Shown: positions 9,130 to 19,186, numbered from the stretch's first letter. The stretch is DNA of 64,000 bases from Leptodesmis sichuanensis A121 (GCF_021379005.1 NZ_CP075171.1:3782001-3846000), one strand, 5' to 3'. Numbers and translations are program-made. Notes: generated by a model not told the origin, from the letters alone.

Positions 9130-9381
9130 TTAACCAAAACTGGTAAACGTTTTAATGAAATAGCCGAAAAACAGACCAATCAGAAATGCCCAAGCTTGCC
9201 CGCTTTTGATGAAATGATTGACTGCCCGCTGAAAATCACCAAACAGGTCAGACTCAATTTGCTTATTCAGCACCATCAAATCGGGGGGGAGATGCCAGTG
9301 TAGTTGCTGCAGGCTGTCGAGCCAATGATGGGTCTGGATCAACCCGATCGCTACATCGTGAACTGCATGGATATCCATCAC
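9130..9381 (-). CDS. Small protein with C-terminal membrane segment
   Basis: An 83-residue protein beginning MMDIHAVHDVAIGLI and ending in a hydrophobic stretch WAFLIGLFFGYFIKTF that could anchor it in a membrane. The N-terminal half is helical and rich in His and Leu. It looks like a conserved cyanobacterial small protein of unknown function, judged from memory of similar sequences rather than any search. It lies upstream of argH on the same strand and downstream of the PP2C phosphatase gene. Confidence 0.65.
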   Translation of the reverse strand: MMDIHAVHDVAIGLIQTHHWLDSLQQLHWHLPPDLMVLNKQIESDLFGDFQRAVNHFIKSGQAWAFLIGLFFGYFIKTFTSFG

Positions 9382-9520
9382 CGCATACTCCCATGAATGA
9401 ATAAATGCTTGCCTCTTGTTAAGAGCCTACCGTAAGAAGCGGCCATTGGAAGGAGGATCTCGACGTTATGTTAGATCTCCTCAGAGCCTTCCGGCACTCG
9501 ACCAACACCATACCAGAAGA

Positions 9521-10966
9521 TTATCCTTCTGATGCAAGCGGCTCCACCCGCATCACAATCAGGGTCATGTCATCAGAATTGCGGTTTTCTGGCCCGATAA
9601 ACTGCTGTACCCGTTCAAATAGATACTCCAGGATGTCTTGAGGGTGATCGAAGTGCTGGCAAGCCCACTTAAAGGCACTGGTCAGGTTTTCCTCATCAAA
9701 TCGTTCGCCGCTCTGACTGGCTGCATCCGTGAAGCCGTCTGTGTAGTAAATCAGTACATCTCCTGGCTGCAGCTGTACCTGAGCATCCTGATAGTGGGTA
9801 TCAGCATCCAGACCGATCAACATACCCAGCGTATCCAGCCGTTTAATGGTCTTGGTTTCGGCCTGCCAGAGCAATGGTGGATTATGGGCGGCGTTGCTGT
9901 AGGACAACAATCGGGTTTGTGGGTCATATTCCGAATAGAACAAGGTGACAAACCGATTGGAATTTTCCAGATCGGCATACATAACCCGGTTCAAATGCTG
10001 CAGAATTCGGGCGGGACTGTGACCGTTGAGAACTTCTGCCCGCAGCATCCCGCGAGTCATAGTCATAATCAGTCCGGCAGGAACACCTTTTCCCATCACA
10101 TCGCCGATTGCCAGCGTCCATTTGCCTGCCTCACTACCGCCATCTCGCTTGGATCGAAGCTGGTCATAGCTGGCTGGAATAAAGTCATAGTAATCACCCC
10201 CTACTCGACTGGCAGTCTGGCAACGGGCCGCCAGTTCCACACCCTGAATTTTGGGACACTGACGCGGTAGCAATCGGAGTTGAATTTCCGCTCCAATTTC
10301 CAGTTCCCGATCGAGCCGCTCTTTCTTCCGTAGCTCAACCGACAACTCATCATTTTCGATTGCCACCGCCGTTTGATCGGCCACCAGGCGCACTAACTTC
10401 TGGCGGGTTTCTGTCCAGGCGTATTGCGGATCTCGGCTGAAAACATACAGTCGTCCCCGTTCCACATTTTTGACCAGAATGGCGGTACCGAATAACTGGA
10501 CATTGGCTCCCAGGTAATAACTCACCTGATGGTCTAAATCTGCGATCGCCTGAGCCGTCGGAGTCATCGAACCATTGGAAGCACTCCGCACAAAGGAAGG
10601 GGCGATCTGACGGGCAGCCGCCTCCAACGCCTTACGGATATCCTGACCCAGGCGGCTATCCTGACAGTGCAGCCGCTCCAACCGCACTTGGCCGTTGGGC
10701 TTAAACAGCAACAAGGCTCCCCCATCACTATCCGTGACCCGACTGGCCATCAACGGGATCAGTTCTAGAAATTGATTTAGATTATTGAAACTCCGGAGCG
10801 CAAACCCCAGGGAACTGAGCAAATCCTGAATCTTATGTTGTTCCCGATTCAGCCGTGCCACCAACTCTTTTAAGGCGAACACCGGCGTCACTTCTGGAGG
10901 CATATTGCTGCTTCCAGAGCGTTCCGGTGGTTGCGATGGCTGTCGGGGAAGGGGCACAGCAGTCAT
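9521..10966 (-). CDS. GAF-PP2C (RsbU/SpoIIE-type) serine phosphatase
   Basis: About 481 residues. A GAF sensory domain (about residues 50-210) follows a short Pro-rich N terminus. A helical linker with RKKERLDRELEIGAEIQLRL then leads into a SpoIIE-type PP2C domain. Metal-binding acidic residues are visible in GGDYYDF, GDVMGKG, DGFTDA and NSDDMTL. Such proteins dephosphorylate anti-anti-sigma factors in partner-switching stress pathways. ATG at 10966 is chosen over an in-frame TTG at 10984; neither has a good ribosome binding site. No anti-sigma or anti-anti-sigma partner is in the window. Confidence 0.92.
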   Translation of the reverse strand: MTAVPLPRQPSQPPERSGSSNMPPEVTPVFALKELVARLNREQHKIQDLLSSLGFALRSFNNLNQFLELIPLMASRVTDSDGGALLLFKPNGQVRLERLHCQDSRLGQDIRKALEAAARQIAPSFVRSASNGSMTPTAQAIADLDHQVSYYLGANVQLFGTAILVKNVERGRLYVFSRDPQYAWTETRQKLVRLVADQTAVAIENDELSVELRKKERLDRELEIGAEIQLRLLPRQCPKIQGVELAARCQTASRVGGDYYDFIPASYDQLRSKRDGGSEAGKWTLAIGDVMGKGVPAGLIMTMTRGMLRAEVLNGHSPARILQHLNRVMYADLENSNRFVTLFYSEYDPQTRLLSYSNAAHNPPLLWQAETKTIKRLDTLGMLIGLDADTHYQDAQVQLQPGDVLIYYTDGFTDAASQSGERFDEENLTSAFKWACQHFDHPQDILEYLFERVQQFIGPENRNSDDMTLIVMRVEPLASEG

Positions 10967-11498
10967 TGAGTCAAAGTTTGGCAAATCAGTATAACCAGCA
11001 AATAGATAGGCCGATGCAACCCCTAAGGCTCTCCTTAAGGAACGATCTGGATACAGATAGCACTCAAGCCCTTTAAGCTACTCCAGTGACTGCATTACCA
11101 GATGCATCAAAGCCAGGTAAGGATAACTCCTTTTGTGGAAAACTGACAGAAATTTTGCAACAGATCTTAGCGAATACGATACGGGCAATGGTATTAAGTT
11201 CTACCAACTTTACAAGATGTATGCGGCGGGGTGAAGTGAATCCCATGCAACGTTATGTCTCTAAATTCTAAGTAAAAGATAAAGGTTCTTTGGGCTGCAT
11301 GATTCTGTTCCATGCACCTAAATTGAGAGCTTAGCCTGAATGTCTGGGCTGAGCAAGCTTCGTTTTAGCTTTTCTCTAAAAAAAAATCAGGGAGCACGAG
11401 TGGATTAATATAAGAAGGCTAAAGACACACCCTGATACAATGTCTCGCTGACTGTTTCTAGAGCAGTCCATCCTAGCGTCCTTCAATGGAAACTGCCC
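10967..11498. other. Long divergent spacer
   Basis: About 530 bp between the PP2C gene and the HpsJ-like gene. Small open frames here lack recognisable products. A TACAAT at about 11435-11440 is a candidate -10 for the HpsJ-like gene, but I cannot pair it with a convincing -35. An A8-9 run lies at about 11380. No repeat of the local families is present. Confidence 0.4.
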
Positions 11499-12272
11499 AT
11501 GAAAGCCCTTAACTCTTCCCCCTGGCTCTCTTTAATGTTGAAACTGACTGGAGTGATTTTGATTCTCACCAGTCTGATTGACTACTTTATTTTGTTGTCA
11601 ACGGTCAACTTTCAAAATAGTCAATCGGTAATCACGTTTACAACTGGAATGGTCGATCGCGGCTTCATTCCGTTAGTAGGGATGATGTTAATTTTCTTGG
11701 GGTTATGGTCTGAATCCGGTTCCCCCGATGCTGGGGCGCGCAACGGTTCGGCATTAAGATTGTTTGCGCTCGTAATTGCCAGCATTTTGGGGTTGTGTTT
11801 TTTCCTGATCATTTTCTGGCATGTTTTAACCACGCTGGATGCCAGGGATACCCAGTTGAAACAGGTGACCGATGAAGCCTCTAAGGCGAGAACTCAGTTA
11901 ACGAGTCAGGTAGAGCAGTTGAAAGGGCAGGGGTCACAACAATTAGAAGCCCAACTGGCGGCACTAGATCAAGCCATTCGGGACGGCAAACTCCCTCCGG
12001 ATCAACTGGCTCAGGCGCAGCAACAGCGGGAAAAACTGAAAAAACTCAAGGCAGATCCCAAAGCCCTGCAGGCTGAAGTAGATGCCCAAATTGCGCCCAA
12101 ACTTGCCGAGGAAAAGAGTAAAATCGATAGCCGCGAAAAAGAGTTGAAAGATCAAACTCAAGGAACAGCTATGCGAGCCGCCCTCAGAACAGGGTTAAAT
12201 AGTTTACTGCTGACGATCGCCTATTCCATCCTTGGTTGGACTGGTCTCCGCCAACTGTTATCTCTGCGTTAA
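11499..12272 (+). CDS. HpsJ-like membrane protein with coiled coil
   Basis: A 257-residue membrane protein: TM segments at about 10-32, 55-70 and 83-108, then a charged coiled coil from about 112 to 215 (LKQVTDEASKARTQLTSQVE and so on), and a closing hydrophobic helix near 225-250. The architecture and N-terminal sequence resemble HpsJ, a protein linked to hormogonium polysaccharide secretion and gliding in filamentous cyanobacteria. That assignment is from general resemblance. No other hps genes are nearby. A 29-bp palindrome follows 10 bp after the stop. Confidence 0.7.
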   Translation: MKALNSSPWLSLMLKLTGVILILTSLIDYFILLSTVNFQNSQSVITFTTGMVDRGFIPLVGMMLIFLGLWSESGSPDAGARNGSALRLFALVIASILGLCFFLIIFWHVLTTLDARDTQLKQVTDEASKARTQLTSQVEQLKGQGSQQLEAQLAALDQAIRDGKLPPDQLAQAQQQREKLKKLKADPKALQAEVDAQIAPKLAEEKSKIDSREKELKDQTQGTAMRAALRTGLNSLLLTIAYSILGWTGLRQLLSLR

Positions 12273-12282
12273 ACATGGGTTT

Positions 12283-12311
12283 GTAGAGACGTTCTGCCGG
12301 AACGTCTCTAC
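12283..12311. repeat. 29-bp palindrome GTAGAGACGTTC type (copy 1)
   Basis: The arms GTAGAGACGTTC and GAACGTCTCTAC are complementary around a TGCCG centre, 10 bp after the HpsJ-like stop codon. It would form a strong hairpin in RNA. Confidence 0.9.
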
Positions 12312-12511
12312 GAATGTCACATAGGTTACCAATTACCGTAGGATAGTGGGAATACTGATCCAGGCGTTCTCAGAATAGCTGTGCTTTAGAAACAAAACTA
12401 CACACGCTTATTTACAACGCTTAAAATAAAAGGTAAGACTCTGCCAATGACCTGAAGTGGACGAGGGCAGCGATCCTTTGAATCAACGGTGTTCTAACCC
12501 AGTTGTAGCCT

Positions 12512-13276
12512 ATGCAAGAGAGTCGGCCACCTGTCCTTCAACGCCTTAAGCAAGACTTAAAGAATGATCTGATTGCCGGATTACTGGTGGTTATCCCCCT
12601 GGCAACCACCATCTGGTTAACCTTTACCGTGGCCACCTGGGTAATTGGGTTTCTGACTCATGTTCCTGGCAAGCTCAATCCCTTTGATGGGCTAAATCCT
12701 TATCTGGTTAGTAGTCTCAATCTATTAGTCGGACTGGCGGTTCCCTTAATCTGCATTTTGACGATCGGCCTCATGGCCCGGAATATTGTAGGCCGCTGGC
12801 TCCTGGATGTGGGAGAACGCACCCTGCAAGCTATCCCGCTGGCCGGCTCTGTTTACAAAACCCTGAAGCAGCTACTGGAAACCTTATTAAAGGATTCCGG
12901 CTCCAAATTCCGGCGAGTGGTGCTGGTGGAATATCCCCGTAAAGGAGTCTGGTCGTTGGGGTTTGTCACGGGCGTACTCAGCGGCGAATTTCAATCTCAC
13001 TTCTCCACTCCGATGCTGAGCGTCTTCATTCCCACCACGCCCAACCCCACCACGGGCTGGTATGCCGTCGTCAGCGAAGAGGAAGTGATTACGCTCTCTA
13101 TGCCGATCGAGGATGCATTCAAAGTCATTATCTCCGGCGGCATTGTCAGCCCCGACTTAGGCAAGCCCACCTCTCTTCCTCCCGCCAGCCGTCGTCCCCT
13201 CGAACCTCTGGTAGAAGCACCGAGAGGCGTTCATCCTGAAGCAGAAGTAATCCGAATCGCACTGGAAGAAGACTAA
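12512..13276 (+). CDS. DUF502 family membrane protein
   Basis: A 254-residue protein of the DUF502 (COV-like) family. Two TM segments, at about 20-45 and 65-88, contain the family hallmark pattern (GLLVVIPLATTIWLTF). They are followed by RTLQAIPLAGSVYKTLKQ, the YPRKGVWSLGFVTG segment and the FIPTTPNPTTGWY motif. The biochemical function is unknown. It lies directly upstream of nusB and ftsY on the same strand; I recall the DUF502-nusB pairing from other cyanobacteria, so co-transcription is plausible. Confidence 0.9.
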   Translation: MQESRPPVLQRLKQDLKNDLIAGLLVVIPLATTIWLTFTVATWVIGFLTHVPGKLNPFDGLNPYLVSSLNLLVGLAVPLICILTIGLMARNIVGRWLLDVGERTLQAIPLAGSVYKTLKQLLETLLKDSGSKFRRVVLVEYPRKGVWSLGFVTGVLSGEFQSHFSTPMLSVFIPTTPNPTTGWYAVVSEEEVITLSMPIEDAFKVIISGGIVSPDLGKPTSLPPASRRPLEPLVEAPRGVHPEAEVIRIALEED

Positions 13277-13360
13277 ACCTTCAAACCCCTGCAAAATATT
13301 GTTAAGATGGCTGGGCTATCGCCTTTTGGCTGTGGCATCTGCTTCTTTCTGGTTTCTATC

Positions 13361-13984
13361 ATGCAAGCTCGTCGTATTGCCCGTGAACTGGCCTTACTCA
13401 GTATTAGCCAGCTCCCTGCTACTCAAGAAAATCTGGATGCTCAGTCGTTGCAAAATGTGGTTGTGGCGGCTGTGCGGACGTTGACTAGCGAGGCTGAGGA
13501 CGCGCTGGAAGCCGCAGCGGCAGAATTGAAGCAAAGCAACGATCGCCTGCTCAAGAGCCAGACCAGAGCCGCAGATGTGCAAAGCGCCCGCACAATGGTG
13601 ACTGAAGCGATCGAACTGGCACAAACGGCAATTAACCGCTTGGGGGTGGCGATCGAAATCCCCGAAACCATTCAGTTGGCTAACCAGAACGATGTCCGGT
13701 CTTACGCCCTGGAAATTGTCCGTACCTTGAAAGCCAACCAGGATGAGATTGATGCCCTATTAACCCAGGCACTGGTCGATTGGCAACTCAATCGTCTCGC
13801 TGCCGTCGATCGCGATATTCTCCGCATCGCCGTTACTGAAATGGTGTATCTGGGAATTCCAGACCGCATCGCCGTGAACGAAGCTGTAGAACTGGCAAAA
13901 CGGTACAGTGGAGATGAAGGCCATCGCTTTATTAATGGGGTATTGCGGCGAGTAACCGATCGGGTAAAAGCGCAAACAAAATGA
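13361..13984 (+). CDS. nusB: Transcription antitermination factor NusB (long cyanobacterial form)
   Basis: About 207 residues. NusB binds boxA RNA with S10 (NusE) during rRNA transcription antitermination. The canonical C-terminal half is clear: [33 protein letters not shown] and [25 protein letters not shown]. The N-terminal half holds an extra helical section (about residues 30-110), usual in cyanobacteria and absent from the roughly 140-residue enterobacterial protein. ATG at 13361 ([14 protein letters not shown]) is preferred over an upstream in-frame ATG at 13307. Confidence 0.93.
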   Translation: MQARRIARELALLSISQLPATQENLDAQSLQNVVVAAVRTLTSEAEDALEAAAAELKQSNDRLLKSQTRAADVQSARTMVTEAIELAQTAINRLGVAIEIPETIQLANQNDVRSYALEIVRTLKANQDEIDALLTQALVDWQLNRLAAVDRDILRIAVTEMVYLGIPDRIAVNEAVELAKRYSGDEGHRFINGVLRRVTDRVKAQTK

Positions 13985-14170
13985 AGGGTGAATAGGGAGG
14001 GTGGGGGGTGAATGGCAGGGTGAGAGGATGGGTGGATGAGAATGTTACTGTCTGTGTACTGTCCACCATCCACTATCCACGCTTGCCCAATCCAAAATCT
14101 AAAATCTAAAATCCAAAATTTTTCATCTCTCAACTCTTAACTCAAAACTTTTAACTCTTAACTCTTAACT
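13985..14170. repeat. Spacer repeat cluster (GGGTGG strings, TCCAAAA and TTAACTC units)
   Basis: Between nusB and ftsY lies a run of three string types in order: a G-rich 'agggtggggggtgaatgg' string (13985-14037), AATCTAAA/AATCCAAA units (about 14090-14120), and AACTCTTAACTC units (about 14130-14170). These match strings found inside the cobB, ABC-F and mutM genes. Confidence 0.8.
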
Positions 14171-14200
14171 ACTTTCTATGGCCCTGGGGAGAGCAAACTC

Positions 14201-15907
14201 ATGACATTTGATTGGTTTCGCCGTCGCTTTGACAATGAGCAGGAAGAGACTCAATCGGCAGCAGCTGACAAGACTCGAACTGAGCCGGAGCAGGCTGAAG
14301 CTGAACCCTCAGAAGCGAAGGCGGCAGAACAGGCACAGGATTATTTGAACTACGCCAAACTCGCTTATGAAAACATTCGCAAGCGGCAGTTAGCGGCTCA
14401 ACAAGCGGCGGCACAGCAGGCTCCAGAAAGCGAAGCCCAAGTGGTCAGTCCTCCAGGGGAGGAAACTACGCTTGCCAGCCCTCCCCCTGCTCCTGCTGCT
14501 GAACCAGCCCCAGAGGTGGCCGTTCCAGAAACCCCAACTCCAGAGACGGCTGTTCCAGAGACCGTAGCTGCGGAAACGGCAACTCCAGAGACGGTAGAGG
14601 CAACAGTTCCAGAAACCATAGCTGCAGAGACAGTAACTCCGGAGACGGTAGCTCCTGTCGTAGAGGAGCCAGCAGCAGCGGAGCCAGCGGCTGAGACTGT
14701 GACGGAACCTGTCGCAGAGGTTGCCGAACCCGAACCTGCCACGCCCTTACCGTTCTGGGCAGCCGCAGAGGCAGAACGACAGGCCCGATTAGAGCAATTG
14801 CGGGAAACTGCGATCGTGGAACCAGAGCCAGAACCTGCCCCTCGTCCCCAGGAAGCTGTACCCGTGGCGGAAGAGATGGCTCCAGAACTGCCAGACTTTA
14901 CCCTGGATGAGGGCTTTCTCTGGTCTACAGAAATTCTGGCGGCTCAGGGACGACGAGCGGATCAAATTTCGATCGAAGAAATCACCTGGCTGAAGCGGCT
15001 CCGGCAGGGATTGGGAAAAACGCGCCGGGGATTGGTCAATCAGCTAAAGGCGATCGTCGGTCAGGGGCCACTGAATCAGGATGCGGTGATGGAAATTGAA
15101 GCCGCACTCCTGCAAGCGGATGTCGGGGTTCAGGCGACAGACGCGATTATTGATGCCCTGCAAAAGAAACTGCGTAGTGAAACCCTGCCTCCGGATGCAG
15201 CCATTACCTACCTGAAGCAAATCCTGCGCGAAATGCTGGATGCTCCTCTGGGAGATACTGCCAGTTATGCCTTTGCCCCAGAGAAAGACAAACTCAATAT
15301 CTGGTTGATGACCGGGGTGAATGGAGCCGGGAAAACGACGACGATCGGCAAATTGGCTCACATTGCTGAAAAGTCCGGCTATAAGTGTCTAATCGCCGCT
15401 GCCGATACCTTTAGAGCCGCTGCCGTTGAGCAGGTGAAGGTGTGGGGTGCCCGCAGTGGTGTTGAGGTGATTGCTAATCCTGGCAAGAATACCGATCCGG
15501 CGGCTGTGGTGTTTGATGCCATTACTGCGGCTCAGTCCAGGGACGTAGATCTACTACTGGTGGATACGGCAGGTCGTCTGCAAAACAAAAAGAACTTGAT
15601 GGATGAACTCAGCAAAGTTCGCCGCATTATCGACAAAAAAGCTCCTGATGCCGTGGTGGAATCCCTACTGGTGCTGGATTCTACCCTGGGACAAAACGGC
15701 CTCCGACAGGCAGAAGTGTTTTCTGAAGTGGCGAAACTCAGTGGCGTGGTACTCACCAAGTTGGATGGTACTGCCAAGGGAGGGATTGCCCTGGCGATCG
15801 TCCAGCAACTCGGCCTCCCGATTCGCTTTATCGGAGCCGGAGAAGGCATTGAAGACCTGCGACCGTTTTCCAGTTATGAGTTTGTGGAAGCGTTGCTGAA
15901 TGGCTAA
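14201..15907 (+). CDS. ftsY: Signal recognition particle receptor FtsY
   Basis: A 568-residue SRP GTPase that docks ribosome-SRP complexes at the membrane. The N-terminal ~250 residues form an acidic Ala/Pro/Glu/Thr-rich A domain with imperfect PETxxxET repeats (14519-14668). The NG domain follows: four-helix N domain, P-loop GVNGAGKTTTIGKLA, ADTFRAAAVEQ, DTAGRLQNK, TKLDGTAKGG and the closing GEGIEDLRPF. The ATG at 14201 begins MTFDWFRRRF, typical of FtsY. The stop overlaps the convergent lipoprotein gene by 4 bp. Confidence 0.97.
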   Translation: MTFDWFRRRFDNEQEETQSAAADKTRTEPEQAEAEPSEAKAAEQAQDYLNYAKLAYENIRKRQLAAQQAAAQQAPESEAQVVSPPGEETTLASPPPAPAAEPAPEVAVPETPTPETAVPETVAAETATPETVEATVPETIAAETVTPETVAPVVEEPAAAEPAAETVTEPVAEVAEPEPATPLPFWAAAEAERQARLEQLRETAIVEPEPEPAPRPQEAVPVAEEMAPELPDFTLDEGFLWSTEILAAQGRRADQISIEEITWLKRLRQGLGKTRRGLVNQLKAIVGQGPLNQDAVMEIEAALLQADVGVQATDAIIDALQKKLRSETLPPDAAITYLKQILREMLDAPLGDTASYAFAPEKDKLNIWLMTGVNGAGKTTTIGKLAHIAEKSGYKCLIAAADTFRAAAVEQVKVWGARSGVEVIANPGKNTDPAAVVFDAITAAQSRDVDLLLVDTAGRLQNKKNLMDELSKVRRIIDKKAPDAVVESLLVLDSTLGQNGLRQAEVFSEVAKLSGVVLTKLDGTAKGGIALAIVQQLGLPIRFIGAGEGIEDLRPFSSYEFVEALLNG

Positions 15908-17712
15908 TCTGCCACCCGGATCTCTGGGATATTCCACAACCCCCAACTGGGTAGACCGGAATATTTGACTCCCTGAACGGTATTGCGGGCAGCCATCAGA
16001 GCGCGATCGTTGACCAGAAAAATCACAGGCAGGTTTTCCTGCACAACCCGCTGATAGTCCGCATAAATTTGTTGGCGTTTGGTTTCGTCGAGTTCGCGTG
16101 CTCCGGCAATCATCAGGCGATCGATTGCTTTCTCAAACTCGTAGGGTTGCCAACCCTGAATCGGGGTTTGTCCGGGTTGCTGGCTCAGGTTAAAGGAGTG
16201 GGAGGCTCCCGTGCTGAGCCAGAGGTTGGCGGCTCCGTGAGGATCAATGCCGCCTGTGAAGCCAATCATGTGGGCATCCCAATTCCGCGAGGTGGAGGTT
16301 TTTTCAATCAGGACATTGAAATTCAGGGGCGTGAAATCGACCAGAATCCCGATTTTGCTCAGGTCTTCTTTAATCTGCGCCCCGATCGCCTCCCGCACTT
16401 TGTTGCCGGAGTTGGTCACCAGGGTAAAGCGCACCCGATTGCCGTCCGCATCCACCAGTTGTTGTTGGGCATTGTATTGAAAGCCTGCTCCCAGCAATAG
16501 TTCTTTGGCCTTCGCCGGGTCGTAGTCATACACTTTCAGCCCCTCTTCCGGCTTCAAAAAATAGGGACTTTGCACTGAAATGGGCGAATTCTGGATAATT
16601 CCCAGTCCCCGGAAAATATTCGTGTTAATTTTGGGTCGATTGATCGCATGAGCGATCGCCTGTCGAAAGGCCAGATTGCTGAACCACCGGAGTTTGACTG
16701 GATCGACGATCGGCTGACCGTCTTTATTCCTGGCTTGATTCAGGTTAAACGTCAGATATAACACCCCCGACCAGGGGCCACCATTGTAAATCTGAAACTT
16801 GCCCCGCCGCTCCTCCCGCTTCAGCAACGAATAATATTCTGGGCGCAGGGGACGAGCATCTCCCATCACATCCAGTTCCCCCGACCGAAAGCGGATTAAT
16901 TGGGTGTCTGTGTTTTCGATGAATTGCCAGATAATCCGATCGACATAAGGCAAAGGGTTGCCCTGAGCATCTTTCTGCCAGTAATAGGGATTGCGCTGGA
17001 ACACCAGGCGTTGTCCGGCCTTGTAACTCTCCAACTGATACGGCCCATTGACAATAATCTCTGCTGGGTCGGTATCCGTATTCCAGGTGGAAATGAACTT
17101 GAGATTACCATCCGATCCTTTCGTTCGCAGGGACTCTTCCAGGGCGTGTTTAGGCATAATCATCACCCCATCCGGGCCAGCAGTAGCTCGCAGAAATGGA
17201 GCAAAGGGTTCCGGGAGGAAAAACTCTACCCGGCGATCATCCAGTTTCCGCACCGTGGGATAAGTGCCCTTGGGAAACCGCTCATTCGGGCCAATCCGAA
17301 TTGAGTCCTTGGCATCTGTGGGAATATCCGGGTTAAACACAATATCCCGATAGGTAAACACCACATCATCTGCCGTCAGTGGCTGACCATCCGACCACTT
17401 CAGCCCGTCCCGCAATGTAAACACCACATGCTGTTTGTCTTCTGAAATCGTCCAGGACTCTGCCAGCGCTGGTTCAACCTTGCCAGTGATGCCGTCTTCC
17501 CGCGTCAGCCCTTCATAAGCAAACAGAAAAATGCTGGGAAACGACTGATTATTCGCATAGTTGAATGTTTTCGGATCCGACAGAGTACTGATAATCAGTT
17601 GCGACCCCTGAGCCGTCTTCACCCTCATGCCCGCTGCATGACAACCTGCCAGCGGCAACAAGCTCAGCAAAACCAGAATCAAAACCAGCGATCGCCGCAG
17701 GAAAAAAACCAT
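15904..17712 (-). CDS. Family 5 peptide-binding ABC transporter lipoprotein
   Basis: A 602-residue extracellular solute-binding protein (SBP_bac_5, DppA/OppA-like). It has a signal peptide ending in the lipobox L-A-G-C24. The family signature is spread over LAESWTISEDKQHVVFTLRDGLKWSDGQPLTADDV-type residues near 85-120, and FRQAIAHAINR is near 360. It probably binds peptides or related solutes at the outer face of the cytoplasmic membrane. No permease or ATPase is adjacent. Upstream on the same strand are exbD and exbB. The 3' end overlaps ftsY by 4 bp. Confidence 0.92.
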   Translation of the reverse strand: MVFFLRRSLVLILVLLSLLPLAGCHAAGMRVKTAQGSQLIISTLSDPKTFNYANNQSFPSIFLFAYEGLTREDGITGKVEPALAESWTISEDKQHVVFTLRDGLKWSDGQPLTADDVVFTYRDIVFNPDIPTDAKDSIRIGPNERFPKGTYPTVRKLDDRRVEFFLPEPFAPFLRATAGPDGVMIMPKHALEESLRTKGSDGNLKFISTWNTDTDPAEIIVNGPYQLESYKAGQRLVFQRNPYYWQKDAQGNPLPYVDRIIWQFIENTDTQLIRFRSGELDVMGDARPLRPEYYSLLKREERRGKFQIYNGGPWSGVLYLTFNLNQARNKDGQPIVDPVKLRWFSNLAFRQAIAHAINRPKINTNIFRGLGIIQNSPISVQSPYFLKPEEGLKVYDYDPAKAKELLLGAGFQYNAQQQLVDADGNRVRFTLVTNSGNKVREAIGAQIKEDLSKIGILVDFTPLNFNVLIEKTSTSRNWDAHMIGFTGGIDPHGAANLWLSTGASHSFNLSQQPGQTPIQGWQPYEFEKAIDRLMIAGARELDETKRQQIYADYQRVVQENLPVIFLVNDRALMAARNTVQGVKYSGLPSWGLWNIPEIRVAD

Positions 17713-17752
17713 GGGGAGTTTTAAGTTTTAAGTTCTAAGTTTTAAATTTATG
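17713..17752. repeat. TTTTAAGTTCTAAG spacer string
   Basis: Reiterated 'agttttaagttttaagttctaag' units lie between exbD and the lipoprotein gene. They belong to the same family as units at 22664-22780, 33407-33460, 46097-46152 and 58461-58545. Confidence 0.7.
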
Positions 17753-17799
17753 GATGGTTTAATGCGATGCCCGCTTCCCTACTCCTTGTTCCCTATTTC

Positions 17800-18432
17800 C
17801 TATCTATCCGACGTTTTTGGTGAAGGAGTCCCAAAGATATCAAATCCACTCTTGCCTGTGGCACCTGGAGCGGTCTTGGGTGAACTGGGATTGCTGCCAG
17901 GAATCGGAGTATTGAAGGGATCAAAGGGGCTAAAGGTTGGACTGGGGGTAGGGAAGGGACTGCCACCGGGTTGGCTGGGATCCGCACCGGGAGAGGCAGA
18001 TGGATTGGGCGTAGTGGCTAAGGCAACCCGATCGCCCCCAACCGCTCGCATGATGTCCAGCACCTGAATTACTTCGTTGTAGAACGCATTGGGAGAGGCA
18101 TTCAGCACCACCATGCCTTTAGGATTTTGCTGCAGATACTGGGCCAATGCCTGGGAAAGCTGACTGCGATCGACGGGCGTTTTATCCAGATAGGTTTGCC
18201 CGTTGGGAGCGATCGTCACCACCAGCATTTCCCGAAACTGGGTGTTTCCCAGGTTGGCTCCGGGCAGAGGCGTTCCCGTACTGGCTCTGGGTAAATCGAT
18301 ATTAATCGCCTGCTGGCGGGTTAACTGCAGTGCCGCCAGAATGAAGAACGTCAGAATACAAAAAATTACGTCAATCAACGGAATAATCTGGATCTGAGCA
18401 TCATCTGCTGGCGTATCCATATTAATTTTCAT
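17800..18432 (-). CDS. exbD: ExbD/TolR-type biopolymer transport protein
   Basis: A 210-residue single-span protein: a short cytoplasmic N terminus, TM helix IIPLIDVIFCILTFFILAAL (about residues 17-36) with the functional Asp21, and a periplasmic ExbD domain to about residue 140. The C-terminal 70 residues are Pro/Ser/Gly-rich and of low complexity, longer than in typical ExbD (about 140 residues). With ExbB it forms a proton-driven motor that energises TonB-dependent outer-membrane receptors or related processes. It lies 37 bp after exbB on the same strand. Confidence 0.92.
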   Translation of the reverse strand: MKINMDTPADDAQIQIIPLIDVIFCILTFFILAALQLTRQQAINIDLPRASTGTPLPGANLGNTQFREMLVVTIAPNGQTYLDKTPVDRSQLSQALAQYLQQNPKGMVVLNASPNAFYNEVIQVLDIMRAVGGDRVALATTPNPSASPGADPSQPGGSPFPTPSPTFSPFDPFNTPIPGSNPSSPKTAPGATGKSGFDIFGTPSPKTSDR

Positions 18433-18469
18433 ATTTTCCTTCTTCCCTCTTCCCTCTTCCTACTCCCTA

Positions 18470-19186
18470 CTATTCCAACACCGATGACGTTCCTGGCAGC
18501 AATTCTCCAGCCAATCGATGATCCCCGGCTGACTCAGGATTTGGCTCTGTGCCATTGCCGTACCGCGCCCACCGTTGCCGATAGAGTAGCTCCAGGTCAT
18601 TCCCAGCCTTCCGGAAGATTTTGATCTGATTGAACAAAAAAGTCTGGAACAGCCGATAGAAGACCAGCGTAAAAATCGCCACGACCAAGCCACTGGCTGT
18701 ACTGATCAGCGCTTCCCCGATCCCGGTGGTAACTCCTGCTGTAGAAGCCCCGCCAATATCGCCAATGCGGATATTTCTGAGAGAAATAATTAGCCCAATA
18801 ACGGTACCCAGTAAGCCTAACAGGGGAGCCAGGGCGATCACGGCTTCCAGAATTTTGTCGCCCCGCCGCATTCCAGCCAGTTCCTCGTCGGCGGCAGATT
18901 CTAAAGCCAGCTTGAATAGTTCTGGATCAGCATCTTTCAGTTGGAGGGGGCTGTAAAGAAAACGACCAATCGGTTGGTCATAAGCTTGTCGAGCAACTTC
19001 CGTAGCCGTTACCCAATCATTCTGACGAGCAGGATCCAGCACCCGGTTGACTGTTTCTCGCTCTTTGGTGAGGACACCAAACCAAAACCATGCCCGCTCA
19101 AAAATCACGGTAAGAGACAGGATGGAGAGCAGCAGCAAGGGAACCATCGTAGGCCCGCCTTTTTGTAATAGGTCTCCAACGTTCAC
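18470..19186 (-). CDS. exbB: ExbB/TolQ/MotA proton channel family protein
   Basis: A 238-residue protein with three TM regions: [20 protein letters not shown] (about 15-36), [15 protein letters not shown] (about 120-135) and a long helix around 160-185. The conserved MotA/TolQ/ExbB segment is [21 protein letters not shown]. It starts with GTG at 19186, with GGAGG ten bases upstream. It pairs with the following exbD in a two-gene unit. The energised receptor is not encoded nearby. Confidence 0.93.
   Translation of the reverse strand: MNVGDLLQKGGPTMVPLLLLSILSLTVIFERAWFWFGVLTKERETVNRVLDPARQNDWVTATEVARQAYDQPIGRFLYSPLQLKDADPELFKLALESAADEELAGMRRGDKILEAVIALAPLLGLLGTVIGLIISLRNIRIGDIGGASTAGVTTGIGEALISTASGLVVAIFTLVFYRLFQTFLFNQIKIFRKAGNDLELLYRQRWARYGNGTEPNPESAGDHRLAGELLPGTSSVLE

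Noticed and set aside
14398-14742. Open frame of 114 codons on the minus strand inside ftsY, rich in Val/Ser/Gly/Ala
   Set aside because: It is the antisense of the PET-repeat A domain of ftsY. Low complexity on the coding strand gives an open antisense frame; no ribosome binding site or recognisable product.
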